Part shown: piece after piece, positions 57,649-64,000 of the stretch
Numbering within the stretch: the stretch's first letter is position 1
How the letters are laid out: each line of letters opens with the position of its first letter
NCBI GenBank assembly: GCA_024372625.1
Contig: CP099605.1
Location: forward strand, 682,001-746,000
DNA: 64,000 bases
Direction of reading: 5' to 3'
Source of the DNA: Comamonadaceae bacterium OTU4NAUVB1
Lineage (GTDB): Bacteria > Pseudomonadota > Gammaproteobacteria > Burkholderiales > Burkholderiaceae_C
Notes under the pieces: generated by a model
The model's input: the letters and a program-made list of their open reading frames with translations, nothing else
Database searches by the model: none
What the model was told of the DNA's origin: nothing
Made by a program: the position numbers and the translations under genes

Positions 57649-59324
57649 GGGGTCCTCGCATCCTGTGGGCCGAGCATCTCGCGCGCATGCGCCAGCGACG
57701 TCGTCGACACCCGCTCGCCACCGAGCATGCGGGCGATTTCCTGCACGCGGCGATCGTCCGCGAGGACGGCGACGCCGCTCTCCGTGCGCGCGTCCTCGCC
57801 GCCGGCCGCGCGCACCTGTCGCTTGGCCACGAGCAGATGGTGGTCGGCACAGGCCGCCACCTGGGGCAGGTGGGTCACGGCGAGCACCTGTCGGTCGCGG
57901 CCGAGCTGCTGCATCAGGCGTCCGACGGTTTCCGCCACCGCGCCGCCGACGCCGGCGTCGACCTCGTCGAAGATCAGCGTCTGGGCCGCGCCGAGCTCGC
58001 TGGTGGTCACCGCGATGGCCAGCGCCACGCGCGAAAGTTCGCCGCCCGAGGCCACCTTGCCGATCGGACGCGGCGTGCTGCCCGGGTGCCCGCTGACGAG
58101 GAAGGCCACCTCTTCCAGGCCGGCGCGGCCGGGTTGGGCCAGCGGCTGCAGAGCGACCTCGAAGCGGCCGCCCTGCATGCCCAGGCCCTGCATGGCCTGG
58201 GTCACGGCCTTCGACAGCCGGGGCGCGGCCTGCGCCCGTGCCTTGCCCAGCGCGCGCGCCTCCTTCAGATAGGCCTGCTGCGCAAGCTGCTCGGCGCGCT
58301 CCAGGGCATCGAGGTCACCCTGCGCATCCAGGGCGCGCAATTCGTCCTGCCAGCCAGCGAGCAGTGCCGGCAGATCCTCGGGCGAGCGCTTGTAGCGGCG
58401 CGCCAGCGACATCCACAGGCCCATGCGTTCGTCGAGTTCGGCCAGGCGCTGCGGATCGGGGTCGGCGTGGCGCAGGTAGCCGTGCAGCGAATGCGCGGCG
58501 TCGGACGCCTGGGCGACGCTGGAGGCCAGCACCTCGGTCAATGCCTTGAACTCGGGCTCGATGTGCTCGCAGTCCTGCAGCAGCGACAGGGCGCGGTGCA
58601 GCGCCGCGAGCGCGCCGCCGTCGTCGTCCTCGAGGGCGGTGCGCGCGCCCTCGGCGGCCTCGATCAGCGCCTGCGCGTTGGCGATGCGGGAGTGGCTGGT
58701 CGAGAGTTCCTCCCACTCGTCGGCACCCGGCGCCAGCTTGGCGACCTCGCCGATCTGCCACTGCAGCCGCTCGCGCTCGCGCTGCAGGGAATCCTGAGCG
58801 CCGCGCGCCGACTGAAGCGCGGCCAGCGCCTGACGCCAGCGCTGCCAGACGCCGTCGAGCGCGTCCCCACGCAGACCGGCGTAGGCGTCGAGCAGGCCGC
58901 GCACGGCGTCCGGCCGCGTGAGGCTCTGCCAGGCGTGCTGGCCGTGTATGTCGAGCAGGCGGTCGCCGATCTCGCGCAACTGCGTGGCCGTGGCGGGGCT
59001 GCCGTTGATCCAGCCGCGGCTGCGGCCCTGGAGATCGACCGTGCGGCGCAGGAGCAGCGAATCGCCGGCTTCGAAGCCGCCGGCGTCCAGCCATGCGGCG
59101 AAATCTGGATCGGTGTCGAATTCGACGCTCACGTCCAGGCGTTCGGCGCCCTCGCGCACCGCACCCGCGTCGGCGCGGTTGCCCAGCGCGAGTTGCAGGG
59201 CGTCGATGAGGATCGACTTGCCCGCGCCGGTCTCGCCGGTCAGCACGGTGAAGCCGGCGGAGAGGTCGATGTCGAGCGCGCGCACGATCACGAAATCGCG
59301 CAGGGCGATGCGTCTCAATGCCAT
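57645..59324 (-). CDS. recN: DNA repair protein RecN
   Basis: An SMC-like ATPase in double-strand break repair. 559 residues. Seen: the N-terminal half-site [19 protein letters not shown] with Walker A, the central coiled coils, the ABC signature [13 protein letters not shown], Walker [14 protein letters not shown] and the [12 protein letters not shown]-loop region. Start ATG at 59322-59324. rapZ follows with a four-base overlap, nadK precedes with 62 bases, a frequent arrangement (hrcA / nadK-recN). Confidence 0.96.
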   Translation of the reverse strand: MALRRIALRDFVIVRALDIDLSAGFTVLTGETGAGKSILIDALQLALGNRADAGAVREGAERLDVSVEFDTDPDFAAWLDAGGFEAGDSLLLRRTVDLQGRSRGWINGSPATATQLREIGDRLLDIHGQHAWQSLTRPDAVRGLLDAYAGLRGDALDGVWQRWRQALAALQSARGAQDSLQRERERLQWQIGEVAKLAPGADEWEELSTSHSRIANAQALIEAAEGARTALEDDDGGALAALHRALSLLQDCEHIEPEFKALTEVLASSVAQASDAAHSLHGYLRHADPDPQRLAELDERMGLWMSLARRYKRSPEDLPALLAGWQDELRALDAQGDLDALERAEQLAQQAYLKEARALGKARAQAAPRLSKAVTQAMQGLGMQGGRFEVALQPLAQPGRAGLEEVAFLVSGHPGSTPRPIGKVASGGELSRVALAIAVTTSELGAAQTLIFDEVDAGVGGAVAETVGRLMQQLGRDRQVLAVTHLPQVAACADHHLLVAKRQVRAAGGEDARTESGVAVLADDRRVQEIARMLGGERVSTTSLAHAREMLGPQDARTP

Positions 59325-59386
59325 CAGCGTTCCTGGAAATGCGGGGATGTCGTCGGGGACAGGATGGGAGCGAGGACGCGCATGGT

Positions 59387-60283
59387 CTAGGAGCCGCCCT
59401 CGTTCCAGTGCAGTTTCTTGCGCAGCGTGTCGAAATAGCTCCAGCCGCGCGGGTGCAGGAAGCGCACGCGGTAGTCGGAACGCCGCACCACCACGCGATC
59501 GCCGATCTCGACGGAGGCGAGCGACTGCATGTCGAAGTTCGCGCTGGCGCCCCGCCCCGACACCAGCTCGAGCGTGATCTCCTCGGCGTCGGGCAGAAGG
59601 ATCGGGCGGTTGGACAGCGTGTGCGGTGCGATCGGCACCAGCACCCAGCCTGGAATGGAGGGATGCATCAGCGGTCCGCCGGCCGACAGCGCGTACGCGG
59701 TCGAACCGGTGGGCGAGGCGACGATCAGGCCATCGGCGCGCTGGTTCGCGATGAAATTGCCGCCCACCGACACCCGCAGCTCGACCATGCCCGAGGTCGC
59801 CCCGCGATTGACGACCACGTCGTTCATGGCCAGCGCATCGAACACGCAATCGCCCTCGCGCATGACCCTCGCATGCATCAGGCTGCGGTGGTCTTCCTCG
59901 TACTCGCCCGCGAGCATGGGCACGAGGCGCGACTGGTAGCTGTCCAGGGCGATGTCGGTGATGAAGCCGAGGCGTCCGCGGTTGATGCCGATGAGCGGCA
60001 CGCCATAGGGCGCCAGCTGGCGGCCGATGCCCAGCATCGTGCCGTCGCCGCCGACCACCAGGCCGAGGTCGCAGCGTTCGCCGATCTCCTCGGCCGTGAG
60101 CGACGCGTACCGGCTGGTCTCCACGTGGTCGGCCGTCGAGCGCTCGACCACCACCTCGCAACCCTGGGATTCGAGAAAGGCGCCGATGTCCTCCATGACG
60201 CCGTCCTCGGCGCCCGCCTGGGCCCGCTGGCCCGATGCCTGGTATTTGCCGATGAGCGCGACATGCCGGAAACGCGAGGTCAT
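59387..60283 (-). CDS. nadK: NAD kinase
   Basis: Phosphorylates NAD to NADP. 298 residues. Seen: the GGDGT motif in [48 protein letters not shown], and DRVVVRRSD near the end. The ATG at 60281-60283 has no Shine-Dalgarno sequence but TGTAAT ends seven bases before it, so leaderless expression is possible. Divergent from hrcA. Confidence 0.96.
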   Translation of the reverse strand: MTSRFRHVALIGKYQASGQRAQAGAEDGVMEDIGAFLESQGCEVVVERSTADHVETSRYASLTAEEIGERCDLGLVVGGDGTMLGIGRQLAPYGVPLIGINRGRLGFITDIALDSYQSRLVPMLAGEYEEDHRSLMHARVMREGDCVFDALAMNDVVVNRGATSGMVELRVSVGGNFIANQRADGLIVASPTGSTAYALSAGGPLMHPSIPGWVLVPIAPHTLSNRPILLPDAEEITLELVSGRGASANFDMQSLASVEIGDRVVVRRSDYRVRFLHPRGWSYFDTLRKKLHWNEGGS

Positions 60284-60290
60284 GCGTCAA

Positions 60291-60306
60291 ATTACAACAC
60301 TAAAAT
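60291..60306. promoter_or_regulatory. back-to-back -10 elements of nadK and hrcA
   Basis: On the minus strand TGTAAT (60291-60296) ends seven bases before the nadK ATG; on the plus strand TAAAAT (60301-60306) ends six bases before the hrcA ATG. The whole space between the two start codons is 29 bases, so both messages would begin at or next to the start codon. No CIRCE site is seen here. Confidence 0.5.
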
Positions 60307-60312
60307 CCGGCG

Positions 60313-61317
60313 ATGCTGGACGACCGGGCCAAGTTGCTTCTCAAGACACTCGTCGAGCGCTACATCGCCGAGGGTCAACCCGTGGGTTCGCGCACGCTCT
60401 CGCGCGCTTCGGGGCTGGAACTGTCCCCGGCCACCATCCGCAACGTGATGTCCGACCTGGAAGGACTGGGCCTCATCACCAGCCCCCACACCTCCGCCGG
60501 TCGCATTCCCACGGCACGCGGCTATCGGATGTTCGTCGACACCATGCTCACGGCCGAGCGCGAGCAGTTCGCCACGCCGAGCCTCGCGGCCGACCAGCCG
60601 CAGAAAGTCATCGCGAACGCGGCGCACCTGCTGTCGAGCCTGTCGCAGTTCGTGGGTGTCGTGATGGCGCCGCGTCGCACCTCGGTCTTCAAGCAGATCG
60701 AATTCGTGCGCCTGTCCGATCGCCGGCTGCTGGTGATCATCGTGGCGCCCGACGGGGACGTGCAGAACCGCGTCATCTTTCCCGATACCGACCACACCCA
60801 GTCGCAACTCGTGGAGGCGGCGAACTACATCAACGCCCACTATGCCGGGCTGTCCATCGAACAGGTGCGCGACCGGCTGCAGTCGGAAGTGGAGAAGCTG
60901 CGTGGCGAGATCGCATCGCTCATGCAGGCGGCGGTGCAGGCGAGCACCGACGCGATGACCGAATCGCAGGATGAGGTCGTCATCTCCGGCGAGCGCAATC
61001 TGCTTGCCGTGAGCGATTTCTCCAGCGACATGGGCCAGCTGCGCCGCGCCTTCGATCTCTTCGAACAGAAGGCGCAGCTGGTGCGCCTGCTGGACGTGTC
61101 GAGCAAGGCCGAAGGCGTCCGCATCTTCATCGGCGGCGAGAGCCAAGTCGTTCCGTTCGAGGAACTGTCGATCGTCAGCGCCAACTACGAGGTCGATGGC
61201 GAAGTCGTGGGCCGGCTGGGCGTGATCGGTCCGACGCGCATGCCCTACGAACGGATGATTCAGATCGTCGACATCACCTCGCGCCTGGTGACCAATGCGC
61301 TGACGCATCGCAAGTGA
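60313..61317 (+). CDS. hrcA: heat-inducible transcription repressor HrcA
   Basis: HrcA binds CIRCE operators and represses heat-shock genes; GroEL keeps it folded. 334 residues. Seen: an N-terminal winged helix ([25 protein letters not shown], quoted in part: [13 protein letters not shown]), [20 protein letters not shown], and the C-terminal [17 protein letters not shown] and [17 protein letters not shown], which are family signatures. The window also holds a near-perfect CIRCE site on the rpoH promoter about 32.5 kb away; no dnaK or groE gene is in the window. Divergent from nadK, leaderless-looking start. Confidence 0.96.
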   Translation: MLDDRAKLLLKTLVERYIAEGQPVGSRTLSRASGLELSPATIRNVMSDLEGLGLITSPHTSAGRIPTARGYRMFVDTMLTAEREQFATPSLAADQPQKVIANAAHLLSSLSQFVGVVMAPRRTSVFKQIEFVRLSDRRLLVIIVAPDGDVQNRVIFPDTDHTQSQLVEAANYINAHYAGLSIEQVRDRLQSEVEKLRGEIASLMQAAVQASTDAMTESQDEVVISGERNLLAVSDFSSDMGQLRRAFDLFEQKAQLVRLLDVSSKAEGVRIFIGGESQVVPFEELSIVSANYEVDGEVVGRLGVIGPTRMPYERMIQIVDITSRLVTNALTHRK

Positions 61318-61351
61318 CGCGTGGCGGACCACTAGAATCTGCGGCGCGTAG

Positions 61352-61428
61352 GGGCCGTTAGCTCAGCTGGTCAGAGCAGAGGACTCATAATCCTTTGGTC
61401 GTTGGTTCAAGTCCAACACGGCCTACCA
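61352..61428 (+). tRNA. tRNA with CAU anticodon, probably tRNA-Ile2 (alternatively elongator tRNA-Met)
   Basis: A 77-base cloverleaf: acceptor GGGCCGT pairs with ACGGCCT (1-72 is a G-U pair), anticodon loop CTCATAA, T arm GGTTCAAGT, encoded CCA. CAU tRNAs can be initiator Met, elongator Met or Ile2. The C4-G69 and C5-G68 pairs, the TTAGCTCAG start and the TTGGTCG variable-arm region match tRNA-Ile2, the TilS substrate, better than elongator Met of E. coli. Initiator is excluded: no C1-A72 mismatch and no three G-C pairs at the anticodon stem end. Confidence 0.9.
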
Positions 61429-61459
61429 GGTGAAAAATGCAATGAAATTTGTGTTTTCG

Positions 61460-61488
61460 TAGAAATGGCAGATTTCGCATGCTATAAT
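61460..61488 (+). promoter_or_regulatory. promoter of tRNA-Arg
   Basis: TATAAT at 61483-61488, 17-base spacer, and TAGAAA at 61460-61465 (four of six matches to TTGACA). Transcription would start near 61495, four bases before the tRNA. Confidence 0.6.
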
Positions 61489-61498
61489 TCGAAGCTCA

Positions 61499-61575
61499 GC
61501 GGCTGTAGCTCAGTTGGATAGAGTACTTGGCTACGAACCAAGGGGTCGTGGGTTCAATTCCTGCCAGCCGCACCA
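61499..61575 (+). tRNA. tRNA-Arg (anticodon ACG)
   Basis: A 77-base cloverleaf: acceptor GCGGCTG pairs with CAGCCGC, anticodon stem CTTGG/CCAAG with loop CTACGAA (anticodon ACG, read as ICG after deamination), T arm GGTTCAATT, encoded CCA. It has its own promoter and terminator. Confidence 0.97.
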
Positions 61576-61582
61576 TACGGAT

Positions 61583-61614
61583 AGCCCCGGAACAGCAATG
61601 TTCCGGGGCTTTTT
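61583..61614 (+). terminator. terminator after tRNA-Arg
   Basis: A perfect 12-bp stem, AGCCCCGGAACA / TGTTCCGGGGCT, loop GCAA, then TTTT. It begins seven bases after the tRNA CCA. Confidence 0.93.
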
Positions 61615-61687
61615 CCTTTGTGTCACGAATGCCGGTCTTCCTTTCCCGACCAGCCGAACCGGCTTGTTCATGAGGCCGGAAGGCCGA

Positions 61688-61737
61688 CCGCCAAAGAGAA
61701 ATGGCTCCTTCGCTAAGGAGCCATTTCTCTTTGGCGG
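61688..61737. repeat. perfect 23-bp stem hairpin
   Basis: Positions 61688-61710 pair without a mismatch with 61715-61737 around the loop CGCT. The arms contain AGAGAAATGG / CCATTTCTCT at their centre. On the plus strand the hairpin is followed by GGGGCTTTTG, so it may terminate rightward transcription; on the minus strand no T-run follows. It lies between the tRNA-Arg terminator and the end of the large secreted-protein gene. Confidence 0.8.
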
Positions 61738-61797
61738 GGCTTTTGTCGTGCCCCGCCGTCGCTGCGCGAGGCAGCGGTCCTTCCATTCACCGAAACA

Positions 61798-61824
61798 GGT
61801 GTCGGTCGGCAGGGGACCGACACC
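61798..61824 (-). terminator. hairpin just past the large secreted-protein gene
   Basis: A perfect 10-bp stem GGTGTCGGTC / GACCGACACC with a 7-base loop, five bases after the stop codon of the leftward gene. On the minus strand it is followed by TGTTTCGG, a weak T-run, so it is a fair candidate terminator. Confidence 0.55.
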
Positions 61825-61829
61825 GTGCA

Positions 61830-64000
61830 TCAGTTGATGTTGGCTACTGCGCCGTGGAAGGGTTTGCCCGGGACCTTGAAGGTGCCACCGTACTCGAACG
61901 GGCCGCCGTTGAGCATCTGGCAGCCACCCTTGGCCGGTGCGCAGGCCTTCGATGAATCGTTCGTGTGCCAGATGATGGGACCGTAGAGGAAGTTGTGGAT
62001 GCCCTTGCCGGCGTAGTCGACGACGCTCACGATGTAGCTTTCGGTGCCGTGATTCTCGTTGTCTTCCGTGGCGATCGGATCGATCACGCGGCTTTCCTGG
62101 AAAGTGCGCGCCACCGAAGCGGAATTGAAGCCGCTGTCGAAACGCACCCACTGCACCTTGCGATCACCGCGTGACGTGACGATCAGTTCCTTCTGTATCG
62201 AGTTCGGGTAGATGGACTTGAGCACGGAGTTGGTGCCCGACGCGTGGTCCTTGACATAGCCGATGTTGGTCGGGTTGCGGCCCACGTCGACGGAGAACTT
62301 CTCGGCGATGTCCGAGGGCGAACCGCCGCCGGCCTGGTTGAGGTAGCCCGTGCCGAGGTCGAAGACCCGCAGCTTGCCTTCCTGGGTGGCGATGAAGGCG
62401 CGGTGCGGCGCCTCCAGGCTCACCTTGACGGCGGTGGGGCGGTTGGCCAGGTCGACGACCTTGATCACGCTGGGCTTCTGCGACGAAACGACATCGAAGG
62501 TGTAGGGCCACTGGCTGGCGCCGTCGCCGCGGTTGGCGATCATGGCGTTGAAGCCCGACTGCGACTGCACGAAGTACTGCTGCTTGTAGTAGGCGAACAG
62601 CGGGCGCAGGTCGACGAAGGCCGCGCGCTTCTCCGACTTGGAGATCACCACCGCCATGCCGGCACGGGCGTAGGTGTTGGACAGGTCGCCCGACGCATAA
62701 CGGTTGCGCACGCTCTGGTTGTCCAGGTCGGTGTTCCAGAAGCTCTTGACCGATTCGTAGTCCCAGCGCGAGAGGCCGGTGGAGGCCGAGATCTCGGTGG
62801 GCGCCTTGAGCGAGTCCGGCAGGTCGACGAAGCCGATGAGCTTGGCGTAGTTGTAGTTGCCCAGGCCCGGGGCGCCGGGGTACGTGCGCTTCCAGTTGCC
62901 CCAGTTGGGTCCCCAGTTGCTTTCGTTGGTCGCGGTGCAGCTCTGGCAGCCGTCGCCCAGGGCGACCACCGCGATCTGGCCGCGCATGGCCGCGGTGTCC
63001 CACACCGTGACCAGGGCGAACTCGCCGCTGTTGGTGATGGTCAGGGCGGTGGGCACCTTGCCCGCGGGCAGCTTGGTGCTCACGAAGTTGTGGGAGGTGT
63101 TGCTGCCCACGCCGATGATGCGCCCGTCGGCGTACACCGCCAGGGAGTTGGTGCACCAGCCGCCACGGCCGTAGCACTTGGCCAGGGCGACGGGCTTTTC
63201 CATCGTGAACGACTTCCGGTAGGTGTCGATGTTCGCGTCGATCGCGCCGCCGTCGTTGGCCGCCCCGGCGTAGGTCGTCCAACTCGGCTCGGGCTCGACC
63301 GAATTGACGTTGTGTCCGACATTGAGCACTTGGACCGAGCCCACGGCCGCGGCATAGGACTTCCTGTAGAAGCTCGCGTCCGGGTTGGCGTCGGCGACGT
63401 AGGCGAAGTTCAGGATGTTGGAGCTGTAGTCGCCCCAGTAGTACTCCAGGGGACCGCCGACCTGCCAAGTGCCGCACCAGACGGTCCAGGCGCAGCCGCG
63501 GTTGCCCAGGCCGTTGGGGTTCTGGATGGAGACCATGTTCATCAACTGGCTCTGGCGCTTGCCGTACGTCGGCAGGCCGCCCTGGCTGGCCGTGCCGTAC
63601 TCGGCCGAGGAGGGGCCGTAGCGGTAGGCGATGGCCTCCTCGGTGCCCATCTTCTGGGCCATGGCCTGGTACTCGGCGTTGGAGACCGCGCCGTTGACGA
63701 CCACGTCGCCGGAGACGGCCGTGACCGTGCCGTTGCTGGCGACGGTCGTCGGGGTCGATGTCGGTTGGGAAACGGACGGGGACGCCGCTGCTTCGGCCGT
63801 CGACGTGGTGCCGTTGGAATAGCAGGACTTGAGCACGCCACGAAGCGGATCGCCGAAGAGACCGTCACCGCACTGGTACGTGCCGGCGGTCAGCGACTTC
63901 TGGGTGAAGGTTCCGTTCGCGCCGTAGCTGACGGTGGTGGTGGCGTTCAAGGTGAACGAAGCAGGCTGGGTGGCCAGCAGGGTGGACGCGCCACCACTCG
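61830..64000 (-). CDS. large secreted protein of unknown function (5' end outside the window)
   Basis: An open frame of over 720 codons that leaves the right edge, so the start and any signal peptide are not visible. Seen: Ser/Thr/Gly-rich N-terminal part (VSYGANGTFTQKS), several cysteine pairs (CAWTVWC, CYGRGGWC, CQSC, CAPAKGGC) that suggest a disulfide-bonded exported protein, and strand-rich stretches such as NSLAVYADGRIIGVG, ITNSGEFALVTVWD and RAFIATQEGKLRVFDLG spaced like beta-propeller blades. No membrane helix or catalytic motif is evident. A PilY1-like or surface propeller role is conceivable, but I recognise no family. Confidence 0.75.
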   Translation of the reverse strand, partial: SGGASTLLATQPASFTLNATTTVSYGANGTFTQKSLTAGTYQCGDGLFGDPLRGVLKSCYSNGTTSTAEAAASPSVSQPTSTPTTVASNGTVTAVSGDVVVNGAVSNAEYQAMAQKMGTEEAIAYRYGPSSAEYGTASQGGLPTYGKRQSQLMNMVSIQNPNGLGNRGCAWTVWCGTWQVGGPLEYYWGDYSSNILNFAYVADANPDASFYRKSYAAAVGSVQVLNVGHNVNSVEPEPSWTTYAGAANDGGAIDANIDTYRKSFTMEKPVALAKCYGRGGWCTNSLAVYADGRIIGVGSNTSHNFVSTKLPAGKVPTALTITNSGEFALVTVWDTAAMRGQIAVVALGDGCQSCTATNESNWGPNWGNWKRTYPGAPGLGNYNYAKLIGFVDLPDSLKAPTEISASTGLSRWDYESVKSFWNTDLDNQSVRNRYASGDLSNTYARAGMAVVISKSEKRAAFVDLRPLFAYYKQQYFVQSQSGFNAMIANRGDGASQWPYTFDVVSSQKPSVIKVVDLANRPTAVKVSLEAPHRAFIATQEGKLRVFDLGTGYLNQAGGGSPSDIAEKFSVDVGRNPTNIGYVKDHASGTNSVLKSIYPNSIQKELIVTSRGDRKVQWVRFDSGFNSASVARTFQESRVIDPIATEDNENHGTESYIVSVVDYAGKGIHNFLYGPIIWHTNDSSKACAPAKGGCQMLNGGPFEYGGTFKVPGKPFHGAVANIN

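Noticed and set aside
61496..61837. Small open frames over tRNA-Arg and the long hairpin on both strands
   Set aside because: They read through a tRNA, a terminator and a palindrome; the palindrome gives the same peptide on both strands, which shows the frames are an artefact.
61830..64000. PilY1 identity for the right-edge gene
   Set aside because: The blade-like repeats are suggestive, but I could not find a PilY1 signature or calcium loop, and the N-terminus is missing.

Overview
The window comes from a high-GC betaproteobacterium, most probably a member of the Comamonadaceae (Burkholderiales; Variovorax/Acidovorax-like). The evidence is gene content and order: an aa3-type cytochrome c oxidase cluster with DUF2244, DUF2970 and DUF2909 satellites, the run lolB-ispE-tRNA-Gln-prs-rplY-pth, an rpoH with an RpoH box, a Bug-family solute-binding protein, and very strong GC bias that fills the opposite strand with false open frames. 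I cannot name a species. Almost all of the window is dense housekeeping chromosome. I see no insertion sequence, prophage, integrase, CRISPR array, rRNA operon or replication origin, and no geneless stretch above 300 bases.

Layout. 1-3.4 kb: tamB (cut by the left edge) and tamA, an outer-membrane protein insertion pair. 3.4-7.2 kb: a 2OG-Fe(II) oxygenase, then a MoxR ATPase / GNAT acetyltransferase / VWA protein operon. 7.3-14 kb: cytochrome c4, DUF1841, a Bug/TSUP pair, a KefF/KefC-like potassium efflux pair, MaoC hydratase, TrmL. 14.2-15.9 kb: divergent comF and a degenerate BioC-like methyltransferase sharing one dyad promoter. 16-26.8 kb: cytochrome oxidase structural genes (coxB, coxA, coxC) together with copper delivery (ctaG, SCO, a SCO-like protein), heme A synthesis (ctaA, ctaB) and SURF1. 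26.8-29.3 kb: rpoH and ftsY. 29.3-36 kb: an M16 peptidase pair, rsmD, coaD and the 5-oxoprolinase genes pxpB-pxpC-pxpA. 36-45.6 kb: a hydrolase, a phosphatase and a seven-gene leftward unit with a complete peptide-type ABC transporter, an amidase and a TTC38-like protein. 45.6-52.6 kb: ferredoxin, then the pth-rplY-prs-tRNA-Gln-ispE-lolB-TPR block. 52.7-56.7 kb: mutM and mutY flanking a dynamin-like GTPase. 56.7-61.3 kb: rapZ-recN-nadK and the divergent hrcA. 61.3-64 kb: two tRNAs, terminators, an unusually perfect long hairpin, and a large secreted protein of unknown function cut by the right edge.

How the genes work together. The oxidase cluster carries nearly everything needed to build one terminal oxidase. 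A second link runs across the window: hrcA at about 60.3 kb encodes the repressor that binds CIRCE operators, and a nearly perfect CIRCE element lies on the rpoH promoter at about 27.8 kb. This predicts that HrcA represses the heat-shock sigma factor gene. Several genes also have a -10-like hexamer ending 5-8 bases before the start codon and no Shine-Dalgarno sequence, suggesting leaderless transcripts.
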